Assembly (NCBI RefSeq): GCF_018614205.1
Contig: NZ_JAGGOS010000066.1
Coordinates: 1-35,253, forward strand
Direction of reading: 5' to 3'
DNA length: 35,253 bases
Origin: Streptomyces sp. ISL-36
Lineage (GTDB): Bacteria; Actinomycetota; Actinomycetes; Streptomycetales; Streptomycetaceae
This document shows, piece by piece, positions 1 to 7,525 of the stretch (its first letter is position 1; each line of letters starts with the position of its first letter). A program made the position numbers and the translations under genes. Below the pieces are notes generated by a model. That model ran no database searches. It was not told the DNA's origin and worked only from the letters and a program-made list of their open reading frames with translations.

Positions 1-108
1 CCGGGAACCGACGGGACGCCGGGAGCCGACGGGGCGCCGGGAACCGACGGGACGCCGGGAGCCGACGGGGCACCGGGAACCGACGGGGCACCGGGAACCG
101 ACGGGGCG
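1..108. repeat. 18-bp tandem repeat inside the Pro-rich protein
   Basis: Six consecutive 18-base units of the form CCGGGARCCGACGGGRCR run from the left edge and encode, on the minus strand, a Gly-Ala/Val-Pro-Ser-Val/Ala-Pro hexapeptide. Units alternate at a few positions (A/G), which change Val/Ala. The array is in frame and continues beyond the window. Confidence 0.9.
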
Positions 109-1028
109 CCGGGAGCACCCGGTGTCGACGGCGCCCCGGAGGAACCACCGAAGGACACCGGACCGGACCCGCCGCCCGTACCCGCACCCGCACCCGTACC
201 CGGAGCACTGCCGGCACCGGAGCCGCCGGGCCCCGCACCCGGAGCACCCGGAGCGCTCGGAGCGCTCGGGACACCCGGAACACCAGGGGCCGAAGACCCC
301 GCAGCGGCCGGGGCCTCCGCGCCCGGCGGCGGCGGCGCGTTCGGGTCGAGCCTCGGGGCCACCGCCGTCGGCGGAAGCGCGCTGCCGCCCGACATCAGGG
401 CCGTCGGGGCGTCCGCTCCCACCAACGGGAGCGGCGTGTCCTCGTCGTCCGCGCCCGAGAGCGGCGGCGCGAAGACCGTCGCCGGCAGCGGCACGGACCC
501 CTCGGCCCCACCCGAGCTCGCGTTCGCGTCCGCCCACGGGCTGCGGGCAGGGGCCTCCGCCGGCACACCGTCCGACGCCGTCGGCTCGTAGCCGACCGCC
601 TCCGGCGCCGAGGAACTCCCGCCCGCCTGCGAGGCGTTCGGGCCCTTCGGCGGCAGACCCAACTTGTCCGCCGCGTCCTGCAGCCACTCCGGCGGGCTCA
701 GCAGGAACGACGTCGCGTTCAGATCGACCCGCTCCGGCGGTGCCGGTGCCGCCGCCGGAGCCGCGTCCGAGACCCCGTACTCCTCCTCGTACCGCCGGAT
801 CACCTCACCCACCGGCAGTCCCGGCCACAGCGTCGCCTCACCGCTGTCCCGCGCGATCACCAACCGCTGCCGGCCGCCGTCGGACCTCGGCCCCTCCTCG
901 CGGTCCTCCGCCCACACGACGAAGCCCAGCTCGAACTCCCGGACCCGCACCTCACGGTGCTGGTATCCGGGCACATCACCGTTGATCCATTCCTCGGCGC
1001 GCTCCTGCGCCTGCGCGAACGTCACCAC
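1..1028 (-). CDS. YrhB/Imm35-like N-terminal domain protein with Pro-rich repeat tail (partial, C-terminus off left edge)
   Basis: The leftward frame is open to the window edge (about 342 residues seen). The first 85 residues, starting VVTFAQAQERAEEWINGD, resemble the YrhB/Imm35 immunity-type fold of polymorphic toxin systems; this is a recollection of the family, not a search. From about residue 95 the chain becomes Ala/Pro/Ser/Gly-rich, and the last part seen is a tandem Gly-Ala/Val-Pro-Ser-Val/Ala-Pro hexapeptide. The start is GTG at 1028, with GGGGGAG about 10 bases upstream; GTG at 1025 is an alternative. It starts 7 bases after the stop of the SUKH-1 gene, so the two are probably co-transcribed. 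No signal peptide is visible. A C-terminal domain (a SUKH or toxin domain is possible) must lie outside the window, so the overall role is unknown. Confidence 0.72.
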   Translation of the reverse strand, partial: MVTFAQAQERAEEWINGDVPGYQHREVRVREFELGFVVWAEDREEGPRSDGGRQRLVIARDSGEATLWPGLPVGEVIRRYEEEYGVSDAAPAAAPAPPERVDLNATSFLLSPPEWLQDAADKLGLPPKGPNASQAGGSSSAPEAVGYEPTASDGVPAEAPARSPWADANASSGGAEGSVPLPATVFAPPLSGADDEDTPLPLVGADAPTALMSGGSALPPTAVAPRLDPNAPPPPGAEAPAAAGSSAPGVPGVPSAPSAPGAPGAGPGGSGAGSAPGTGAGAGTGGGSGPVSFGGSSGAPSTPGAPGAPSVPGAPSVPGAPSAPGVPSVPGAPSAPGVPSVP

Positions 1029-1035
1029 AGCCAGT

Positions 1036-2106
1036 TCACTCCCCCACCGCAACGCCCGGAGCACCCGGAGCACCCGGAACGCCCGAGGCCACCGGGACCA
1101 CGGGCACAGCGCGCGCGAAGCCGCCGTCCACCATCAGGTTCGCCACCGTCTCCAGCTCCGGCGGATTGCCGGCGAGCCGCTGCAGGAACACGTCGAAATC
1201 CTCACCGCACGGCAGCAGCAACCGCTCCACGCGCTCCGCCACACTCCACCCGGCCGTCTCGCTGACATCCCGCGCGTCGTCGTACGCGCAGAACCACACC
1301 GACCCGACCCGCTCGCCCTTCACCTTCACCGCGAGGATCCCGCCCTGCACAAAGGCGACACCCAGGTAATCCTTGGTCAGATGGTCGCGCAGACACTTGT
1401 TGACGTAGACGAGATCGTTGACCCCCGCCTCCTCGCGGACCGTGAAGAACGGCTGGTCCACCAGCAGCCCCAGCTCCGCGTCGAGCGCCGCACCGACCGG
1501 CGCACAGCCGCCCGCCGCCTTCAGGAAGGAGCGGTAGGCACCCGGCAGGCGATAACCGAGATCCTCCTCCACCCCGAGCAGCTGCTGCTCGCTGACCGAC
1601 ACCAGCCCCTTGGGCAGCCCGAAGTGGACCGGCCGCGTCTCCTGCAACGGCCGCGTGCCACGCTTGGACTGATCGACCGCCGCGGTCGCGACCCCACCGT
1701 GATGACGCAGCAGCGCCTTCACCTCGACCGGCACGAGCTCCATCCGCCGACCGCCCGCCACGTGGTGCCAGGTCCAGCCGTGCGGAGTCGCCACCGCCGG
1801 AATCGTGTCCCACAGCTCATGGCCGGTCGCGGCCAGCGCCGCGTTCGCCGAGACATAGTCCGTCAGCCGCAGCTCGTCGACACCGAAGCCCTCGGGCGGA
1901 TCGGCGATCTCCGCCGCCGCCCGGGCGTACGGCGAGAAGTCCGGGTAGCCCTGCTCGTCCACCCGCACCCCTCTGGGATGCCGGGAGGCCCGGACCGGGT
2001 CCGGGAAATGCACGACCTGCCCGGCGTAAGCCGCGTTCGGTGGCGCGGCATTCCCCCGGCCCTGGGGGCCGGGAGGTACCCCCAGCCCGAGCCGACCTGT
2101 CGTCAT
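1036..2106 (-). CDS. SMI1/KNR4 (SUKH-1) family protein with long N-terminal extension
   Basis: This 356-residue protein has a central SUKH-1 fold: the segment SEQQLLGVEEDLGYRLPGAY, then SFLKAAGG and a 'DLVYVNKCLRDHL...LGVAFVQGG' stretch, is characteristic of SMI1/KNR4 proteins, which often act as immunity proteins to nucleic-acid-targeting toxins. About 165 residues precede that fold and are not recognised. The C-terminus ends in a short Gly-Ala-Pro run like the tail of the next gene. ATG at 2106 is chosen because GGGGG lies 8 bases upstream; the frame is open to 2211 but without a better ribosome site. It is divergent from the deaminase gene and 7 bases upstream of the YrhB-like gene. No signal peptide or membrane segment is seen, so it is probably cytoplasmic. 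Its partner is inferred from context only. Confidence 0.8.
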   Translation of the reverse strand: MTTGRLGLGVPPGPQGRGNAAPPNAAYAGQVVHFPDPVRASRHPRGVRVDEQGYPDFSPYARAAAEIADPPEGFGVDELRLTDYVSANAALAATGHELWDTIPAVATPHGWTWHHVAGGRRMELVPVEVKALLRHHGGVATAAVDQSKRGTRPLQETRPVHFGLPKGLVSVSEQQLLGVEEDLGYRLPGAYRSFLKAAGGCAPVGAALDAELGLLVDQPFFTVREEAGVNDLVYVNKCLRDHLTKDYLGVAFVQGGILAVKVKGERVGSVWFCAYDDARDVSETAGWSVAERVERLLLPCGEDFDVFLQRLAGNPPELETVANLMVDGGFARAVPVVPVASGVPGAPGAPGVAVGE

Positions 2107-2202
2107 GGCGGTTGCCCCCTGCGCTGGCTGCTGGCTGATTCCGCACAGCCTATGCGCTGCCACAAGCCCGCCACCCGGCCCGATACCGCCGCAACCACCG
2201 AC

Positions 2203-2219
2203 CGTGACCAACTGTCACG
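2203..2219. promoter_or_regulatory. Dyad in the divergent SUKH-1/deaminase intergenic region
   Basis: CGTGAC and GTCACG form a 6-bp inverted repeat around a 5-base spacer, in the 245-bp region that must hold both divergent promoters (2107-2351). It could be a regulator site. No convincing -35/-10 pair was identified in this region. Confidence 0.3.
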
Positions 2220-2351
2220 AGCGGATGACACACCGGCGATAGTTCCGACACACCCATGGCACGTTTCAGCGACCCCGCTTCCACATGAGGCGTCCCATTT
2301 GGCAGTCTGTTCCCGCAACTCGGGGGATTGCAGGAGGGGAAGACACGCACC

Positions 2352-2861
2352 ATGTACGCAGCACCGACGCCCACGCAGGGTGACCCACGCCTCAACTGGA
2401 GCAGCACCGAGCCCAGCCGCGCCCCATTACTGCGCTTCCGCCGCGACGGCATCCTCCCCACCGTCGGCGCCGCACTCTCCGTACGCGGCGAGACACTCAC
2501 CTGCACCGCGGGCCGCGGCGACCAGCCCCCGGCACTGCACCCCCTCGTCCAGGACTTCCTGGACACCCTCACCAGCGGCCAACGCGAGCGCTTCACCGGC
2601 CGCTGCCCCGAGGCGATCCTGCTCTCCCGCCATCTGACCGCCACCGACGCCGGGCGCTCCAAGCGCGCCCAGCGCAAGCCGCTCACCCACGGCGAGGCAC
2701 GCCGCTCGCTCAAGCACTCCAAGCTGACCGCGCGCCGCATCCGCGAGGACGGGGACCCCCTGCACGGCAGCTACGCGGCACCCTGCCGCTCCTGCACAGC
2801 GATGCTCGCCCACTTCGGTGTCCGCACCGTCGACCCCACCTCGACTGTCGAGAACGGCTGA
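2352..2861 (+). CDS. YwqJ-related putative deaminase
   Basis: A 169-residue protein with the two zinc-site signatures of the deaminase superfamily: Cys-Pro-Glu at residues 85-87 (the C-x-E form of the usual H/C-A-E motif) and PCRSC at 144-148. This pattern matches the YwqJ-like deaminases described as toxin domains of polymorphic toxin systems in bacteria. The protein has no signal peptide, secretion domain or repeats, so it is a free-standing domain. ATG at 2352 is used because AGGAGGGG (2332-2339) precedes it; a TTG at 2328 would place that site inside the gene. Codon 26 is TTA. A SUKH-3 gene follows 10 bases after the stop, the expected place for an immunity partner. The substrate (nucleotide, DNA or RNA base) cannot be read from the sequence. 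Confidence 0.82.
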   Translation: MYAAPTPTQGDPRLNWSSTEPSRAPLLRFRRDGILPTVGAALSVRGETLTCTAGRGDQPPALHPLVQDFLDTLTSGQRERFTGRCPEAILLSRHLTATDAGRSKRAQRKPLTHGEARRSLKHSKLTARRIREDGDPLHGSYAAPCRSCTAMLAHFGVRTVDPTSTVENG

Positions 2862-2871
2862 CCGCACCTCC

Positions 2872-3363
2872 ATGCCCGACCACCTGAGCACCACCCGCTT
2901 CCCCGTCAACGTCGACGCCGCCCTCCGCGAGGCAGGGTGGCAACCGGGCCGCTGGGACATCAAACTCGCCGAGCAGTGGGCCGACACGCTCCGCGCCCAC
3001 GTCTCCCCCGGCGGCCACCGACACAGCGTCTTCCCGGCCGCCGTCGAGGCCTGGGCGGAGTTCGGCGGCCTGCACGTCACAGCGCCCGGCGCCGGCCGGC
3101 ACATCGCCCCGGCGACCCTCCGCTTCGACCCGCTCGCCGGCCTGCACCTCGCCCGCACACTCGCCGACCTCGGGCGCGCGCTCGACACCGAGATCTCCCC
3201 GCTCGGGGAGGAGGGCGAGCACCGGGCGGTCCTCGCGATCGACACGGAGGGACGGGTCTACAGCCTCGACCACACGGGCGACTGGTTCCTCGGCCAGGAC
3301 ATCGACGGCGCCCTGTCGACCCTCATCACGGGAACACAACCGACGCGACTCGTCACCGGCTGA
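2872..3363 (+). CDS. SUKH-3 domain protein, probable immunity partner of the deaminase
   Basis: A 163-residue protein. The Pro-rich start with a conserved 'AALREAGWQPGR' motif, the 'FGGLHV' strand, and the late 'VLAIDTEGRVYSLDH' plus 'WFLGQDIDGALSTLI' segments fit the SUKH-3 family. ATG at 2872 is preferred over an in-frame GTG at 2818 that lies inside the deaminase gene. It lies 10 bases downstream of the deaminase stop, in the same transcript, as a toxin-immunity pair would. It may instead regulate or assist the deaminase. No membrane segment is visible. The gene ends 52 bases before the convergent kinase gene, with no obvious terminator between. Confidence 0.8.
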   Translation: MPDHLSTTRFPVNVDAALREAGWQPGRWDIKLAEQWADTLRAHVSPGGHRHSVFPAAVEAWAEFGGLHVTAPGAGRHIAPATLRFDPLAGLHLARTLADLGRALDTEISPLGEEGEHRAVLAIDTEGRVYSLDHTGDWFLGQDIDGALSTLITGTQPTRLVTG

Positions 3364-3415
3364 GCCCGCCCACCCGCTCCGGCCGGCGCCGGACCACCAC
3401 CCGCCCCGTCCGGTC

Positions 3416-4738
3416 CTACGCCGCCCGCTCCCCCACCGGCAGCACCGCCGACACCCGGAACCCACCCGCGTCCGTCGGCCCCGACACGAACACACCACCC
3501 AACCGGGTCACCCGCTCCCGCATACCCACCAGACCGTTACCACCGCTCGGCAGATGGGCATCGGTGGCCGCCGCGTCCGACGGGCCGTTCTCGACCTGCA
3601 TGGCCACCTCCGCCTCCCGGTGCGCGAGCCGGACGACCACCTTCGCGCCGGCCGCATGCTTGTGCACATTGGTCAGCGCCTCCTGAACCACCCGGTAGGC
3701 CGTCTGCTCCACCTCCGCCGCATACGCCCGCGCCTCACCGAGAACCGTCAGCTCGACCACCATCCCGGCCTGCCGGGACTGCTCGACCAACTCCTCCACA
3801 GCACCGAGACACGGCCCGTCCTCGAACGCCGCCTCCGCGGCCGCCGCCGCCGCGAGACCCACCGCCGCCAACGGCACCACCGCCGGAGCAGGACCGACCT
3901 CCTCCCGCAGCACACCCAACATCTGACGCAACTCGGTCAACGCCTGCCGCCCCATGTCACCGACCAGCGCCGCGTTCCTCACCGCCTTCTGCGGATCCTT
4001 CAACGCCACCGCCTGCAACGCCGCCGCATGCACCACCATCAACGACACCCGGTGCGCCACCACGTCGTGCATCTCCCGGGCGATCCGCGTCCGCTCCTCC
4101 TGCCGCGCCCACTGCGCCCGCTGCTCGGCCCGGTCCGCAAGCAGCGACAACTCCTGCTCCAGACTGTCCGCGCGCTCACGCAGACTCTCCATGAGCCTGC
4201 GCCGCGCCCCTATGTACAGGCCGAAGAGGACCGGAGGCGCATTGAGCCCCAGCGTCATGAAGAGCGAGACGACCGGCACGTACCAGCCGCTGGGATCGAA
4301 ATCCTGCTGGTCGACATCGGCCTGGGCGACGTCCTGCCGCAGCCGCACCACCGTCACGATGAACACCGCCACCGTCGACATGCCCGCGAGCGCGGCGGTG
4401 ATCCGGCGGGGCACCTCCGAGGCGGCGAGCGAATAGAGCCCGACGATCCCCATCAGGTAGCCCATCTCGGCGGGCGTCACGGCGATCGAGACGAGGACGA
4501 CCGTGATCGGCCACCGTCGCCGCACGAGCAGCACCGCCCCCACCAGCAGCCCGAACAACACCCCCACAGGCACGGGCAGCGACGCATGGCCGGCGAAACC
4601 GACCCCTTCGAGACCGCACTCCAGCGCCGACAGCACGGCCAGCCCGCCATCGAGCACCGCACTGCGCCGTCTTCCCCACCACCACCAGCTACGCGCGGGC
4701 GTGCCCGCCGCGTCCTGATGCGCCCCCGTTGTGGTCAT
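3416..4738 (-). CDS. Orphan NarL-family two-component sensor histidine kinase
   Basis: A 440-residue membrane sensor kinase. The N-terminal half has several hydrophobic stretches (around residues 30-50, 57-72, 78-105, 118-133 and 155-178), consistent with 4-6 membrane helices and no large external domain. A coiled-coil-like linker (183-215) leads to a HisKA_3 dimerisation domain with the phosphoacceptor at His224 in REMHDVVAHR. The HATPase domain follows, with N box 'VVQEALTNVHKHA' and G box 'GGNGLVGMRER'. The ATG at 4738 is the best start by composition, but GGGAG is only 2 bases upstream; in-frame codons extend to 4819. No response regulator is adjacent, which is unusual because this family is normally encoded with a LuxR-type partner. 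The signal is unknown. Confidence 0.88.
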   Translation of the reverse strand: MTTTGAHQDAAGTPARSWWWWGRRRSAVLDGGLAVLSALECGLEGVGFAGHASLPVPVGVLFGLLVGAVLLVRRRWPITVVLVSIAVTPAEMGYLMGIVGLYSLAASEVPRRITAALAGMSTVAVFIVTVVRLRQDVAQADVDQQDFDPSGWYVPVVSLFMTLGLNAPPVLFGLYIGARRRLMESLRERADSLEQELSLLADRAEQRAQWARQEERTRIAREMHDVVAHRVSLMVVHAAALQAVALKDPQKAVRNAALVGDMGRQALTELRQMLGVLREEVGPAPAVVPLAAVGLAAAAAAEAAFEDGPCLGAVEELVEQSRQAGMVVELTVLGEARAYAAEVEQTAYRVVQEALTNVHKHAAGAKVVVRLAHREAEVAMQVENGPSDAAATDAHLPSGGNGLVGMRERVTRLGGVFVSGPTDAGGFRVSAVLPVGERAA

Positions 4739-4891
4739 GGCTCCCAGACTACGGGCGCCCGCGACCGATTTTCGGGTGACCGGGACACCACGGAGCACCC
4801 GCGTCAACCGCGTGCGCACACCCGTCCCTCGAACTGTTGAATCGCCCAGATTTTCGACCCGGACGCCCGCATTCCGGACGAAGCTCCCCTC

Positions 4892-5764
4892 ATGACATCC
4901 GCCACCACCCGGTACGGGGACTTCGAGAACCTGCGCGAACAGGCCATCGCATTACGCCGCGAGGGCCTCAGCCTGCGCCAGATCCGCGACCGACTGAAGA
5001 TCAACAACAACGACATCCTGAACCGCCTCGTGAAGGGAGAACCACCCCCGGACTGGACGAAGCGCCCGAACGCGAAGGACGCCCTCCGGGCCCGGGCCCG
5101 AGAGCTGCGCCTGAAGGGCATGACCTACGACCGGATCCAGCTGGAGCTGGGCTGCTCGAAGAGCTCGATCTCCCTGTGGGTACGAGATCTGCCGAAGCCG
5201 GAGCGGACGCGTACCCGCGAGGAGGCCTCGGCGATCGCCCGCAAGGGATGGGAGGTCACGCTCCAGCGCCGCGAGGAGGCGCGGCAGCGGACCAAGCAGG
5301 AGGCCGCCGGCGAGATCGGCACCATGACCGACCGCGAGCTGTTCCTCCTGGGCGTCGCCCCCTACTGGGCCGAGGGCACGAAATCCAAGCCGTATCGACG
5401 GCAGGAGCGCATCACCTTCATCAACAGCGACCCGGACATGATCAAGCTCTTCCTGGACTGGCTCCGGCTCCTCGGAGTCGAGGACGAGCGGTTGCGCTTC
5501 TACGTTCACATCCACGAAACCGCCGACGTCGGCGCCGCTGAGCGGTTCTGGGCCGAGATCGTCGGCAGGGACACCGCCTCCTTCAACAAGACCTCGCTCA
5601 AAAAGCACAACCCGAAAACCAACAGGCAGAACACCAAGGAGGAGTACCGGGGCTGCCTGGTGATCCAAGTTCGCCAGAGCGCGGAGCTCTACCGTCGCGT
5701 CGAAGGCTGGTGGTGCGGCATAGTAGGGGCTGCCCGCTCGGCCGATCGAAAGAATCGGACATAA
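4892..5764 (+). CDS. Double-HTH protein with LAGLIDADG-like C-terminal domain, next to tRNA-Gln
   Basis: A 290-residue protein. Residues 13-50 and 65-105 each read as a helix-turn-helix ('EGLSLRQIRDRL' and 'KGMTYDRIQLELGCSKSSIS'). From about residue 145 the chain resembles a single LAGLIDADG homing-endonuclease-like domain: 'LFLLGVAPYWAEGTK' in the motif-helix position and 'INSDPDMIKLFLDWLRLLGV' as the following fold element. The acidic residue expected at the end of the motif helix appears as Glu in 'WAEG'. Whether it still cuts DNA is unknown; it may be a transcription factor, as WhiA-type proteins are. Codon 21 is TTA. No Shine-Dalgarno site precedes the ATG. It ends 11 bases before tRNA-Gln. 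I know of no assigned function for it. Confidence 0.75.
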   Translation: MTSATTRYGDFENLREQAIALRREGLSLRQIRDRLKINNNDILNRLVKGEPPPDWTKRPNAKDALRARARELRLKGMTYDRIQLELGCSKSSISLWVRDLPKPERTRTREEASAIARKGWEVTLQRREEARQRTKQEAAGEIGTMTDRELFLLGVAPYWAEGTKSKPYRRQERITFINSDPDMIKLFLDWLRLLGVEDERLRFYVHIHETADVGAAERFWAEIVGRDTASFNKTSLKKHNPKTNRQNTKEEYRGCLVIQVRQSAELYRRVEGWWCGIVGAARSADRKNRT

Positions 5765-5775
5765 CGGGCAGACCA

Positions 5776-5849
5776 TCCCAGGTCGTCTAATGGCAGGACA
5801 AATGGTTTTGGTCCATTGAATGAGGGTTCGATTCCTTCCCTGGGAGCCA
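5776..5849 (+). tRNA. tRNA-Gln (anticodon TTG)
   Basis: A full cloverleaf can be drawn: acceptor TCCCAGG/CCTGGGA, D stem GTC/GAC, anticodon stem AATGG/CCATT with loop TTTTGGT (anticodon TTG, reading CAA/CAG), T stem GAGGG/CCTTC with loop TTCGATT, discriminator G and encoded CCA at 5847-5849. It is a normal, intact gene. Confidence 0.95.
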
Positions 5850-5853
5850 TTCG

Positions 5854-5888
5854 GTGCGGGTCCTGACCTCCCTGGTCAGGACCCGCAC
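5854..5888 (+). terminator. Terminator after tRNA-Gln
   Basis: A perfect 15-bp GC-rich stem (GTGCGGGTCCTGACC and its complement) around a 5-base loop begins 5 bases after the tRNA CCA end. Only a short T-rich run follows, as is common in Streptomyces. Confidence 0.88.
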
Positions 5889-5955
5889 TCGTTTCCGCCC
5901 CGAAACCCCCCGGTATCCTGCGGATGTCCACCACCCGAAGCCGAAGGGCATTCCC

Positions 5956-7404
5956 GTGAGCGCCAACCGCCCGGCAGCCGTCGTCGTCCTCGCAGCGGGT
6001 GAGGGCACCCGCATGAAGTCGAAGACCCCCAAGGTCCTGCACGAAATCGCCGGGCGCTCGCTCGTCGGACACGTCGTGTCCGCCGCGCGCGAGCTGGAGC
6101 CCGAGCACCTCGTCGTGGTCGTCGGGCACGCCCGCGAGCAGGTCACGGCCCATCTCGACACGCACTACGCCGGCACCCGCACCGCCGTGCAGTACGAGCA
6201 GAACGGCACCGGTCACGCCGTCCGCATGGGCCTCGAGGAGCTCGGTCGAACCCCCGACGGCACGGTGGTCGTGGTCTGCGGCGACACGCCGCTGCTCTCC
6301 GGCGAGACCCTGCGCGCCCTGGCCGCCACGCACGCGGCCGACGGCAACGCCGTCACCGTGCTGACCGCCGAGGTGCCGGACTCGACCGGCTACGGCCGGA
6401 TCGTGCGGGACGCCGCCACCGGCGCCGTCACCGCGATCGTCGAGCACAAGGACGCCTCCGACGAGCAGCGCGCGATCATGGAGATCAACTCCGGCGTGTT
6501 CGCCTTCGACGGGCAGCTGCTCGCCGACGCGCTCGGCAAGGTGCGGACGGACAACAGCCAGGGCGAGGAGTACCTCACCGACGTGCTGTCGATCCTCCGT
6601 GAGGCCGGTCACCGGGTCGGCGCCTCGGTCGCGGGTGATCACCGGGAGATCCTCGGCATCAACAACCGGGTCCAGCTCGCCGAGGCCCGTGCCCTGCTCA
6701 ACCGGCGGCTCCTGGAGCGGGCGATGACGGCCGGTGTCACGGTCGTCGACCCGTCGTCGGTCCTGGTCGACGTGACGGTGACGTTCGAGCCGGACGCGGT
6801 GATCCACCCGGGTACGCAGCTGCTCGGCTCGACCCACATCGGCGAGGACGCCGAGGTGGGCCCGAACACGCGCCTGAAGGACACCACGGTCGGCAAGGGT
6901 GCCCGGGTGGACAACACCGTGGCCGACTCCGCCGTGATCGGCGAGAGCGCCTCCGTGGGTCCGTACGCGTACCTGCGTCCGGGCACCACGCTGGGGCTGA
7001 AGGCCAAGGCGGGGACGTATGTGGAGATGAAGAACGCGACGATCGGCGAGGGCACGAAGGTGCCGCACCTCTCCTATGTGGGTGACGCCACGATCGGCGA
7101 GTACACGAACATCGGTGCCGCGAGCGTCTTCGTGAACTACGACGGTGAGGCGAAGCACCACACGACGATCGGGTCCCACTGCCGGACCGGTTCGGACAAC
7201 ATGTTTGTGGCACCCATCACGATCGGGGACGGCGCGTACACGGCCGCCGGGTCGGTCATCACCAAGGACGTACCGGCCGGTTCGCTCGCCGTCGCCCGGG
7301 GCCAGCAGCGGAATATCGAGGGTTGGGTGGCCCGGAAGCGGCCGGGGAGCGCCGCCGCGCAGGCTGCTCAGGTGGCCACTGAGGAGTCGGCCGGCGAAAG
7401 CTGA
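5956..7404 (+). CDS. glmU: Bifunctional GlcNAc-1-phosphate uridyltransferase / GlcN-1-phosphate acetyltransferase
   Basis: A 482-residue cytoplasmic enzyme making UDP-N-acetylglucosamine, the entry point to peptidoglycan. The N-terminal pyrophosphorylase domain starts with the nucleotide loop 'VVVLAAGEGTRMKSKTPKVL' (residues 8-27) and has 'YEQNGTGHAV' and 'CGDTPLL'. From about residue 250 the chain shows hexapeptide repeats of a left-handed beta-helix, then the acetyltransferase site with 'YVEMKNATIGEGTKVPHLSYVGDA' split motifs and 'GAASVFVNYDGEAKH'. Length is normal for the family. GTG at 5956 is chosen because the domain starts just after it; upstream in-frame codons read into the tRNA terminator. 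The ribosome site (AAGGG) is weak. It is followed by prs, and both supply activated sugar or ribose phosphates. Confidence 0.97.
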   Translation: MSANRPAAVVVLAAGEGTRMKSKTPKVLHEIAGRSLVGHVVSAARELEPEHLVVVVGHAREQVTAHLDTHYAGTRTAVQYEQNGTGHAVRMGLEELGRTPDGTVVVVCGDTPLLSGETLRALAATHAADGNAVTVLTAEVPDSTGYGRIVRDAATGAVTAIVEHKDASDEQRAIMEINSGVFAFDGQLLADALGKVRTDNSQGEEYLTDVLSILREAGHRVGASVAGDHREILGINNRVQLAEARALLNRRLLERAMTAGVTVVDPSSVLVDVTVTFEPDAVIHPGTQLLGSTHIGEDAEVGPNTRLKDTTVGKGARVDNTVADSAVIGESASVGPYAYLRPGTTLGLKAKAGTYVEMKNATIGEGTKVPHLSYVGDATIGEYTNIGAASVFVNYDGEAKHHTTIGSHCRTGSDNMFVAPITIGDGAYTAAGSVITKDVPAGSLAVARGQQRNIEGWVARKRPGSAAAQAAQVATEESAGES

Positions 7405-7525
7405 CCGGAAACGGGTACGTCGAACTCGGCGTACCGTGATACGTGCACACAAATTCGGCTGGCTCGCACGCGCGCACGAAGGCTCGTTGACCGCGGCCAG
7501 GGAACACGTCTGAGGAGACAGTGCT

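Noticed and set aside
1..108. Possible CRISPR array
   Set aside because: Units are 18 bp, contiguous with no spacers, and encode an in-frame hexapeptide.
122..985. Rightward 287-residue Arg/Pro-rich open frame
   Set aside because: It is the antisense of the YrhB-like gene; composition is typical of a shadow frame in GC-rich DNA.
3364..3415. Terminator between the SUKH-3 gene and the sensor kinase
   Set aside because: Only a short CCGGC/GCCGG self-complementary run is present, too small to call.
5776..5888. tRNA-Gln as an integration site
   Set aside because: The tRNA is intact and followed at once by its terminator and glmU; no second copy of its 3' end or integrase is visible.
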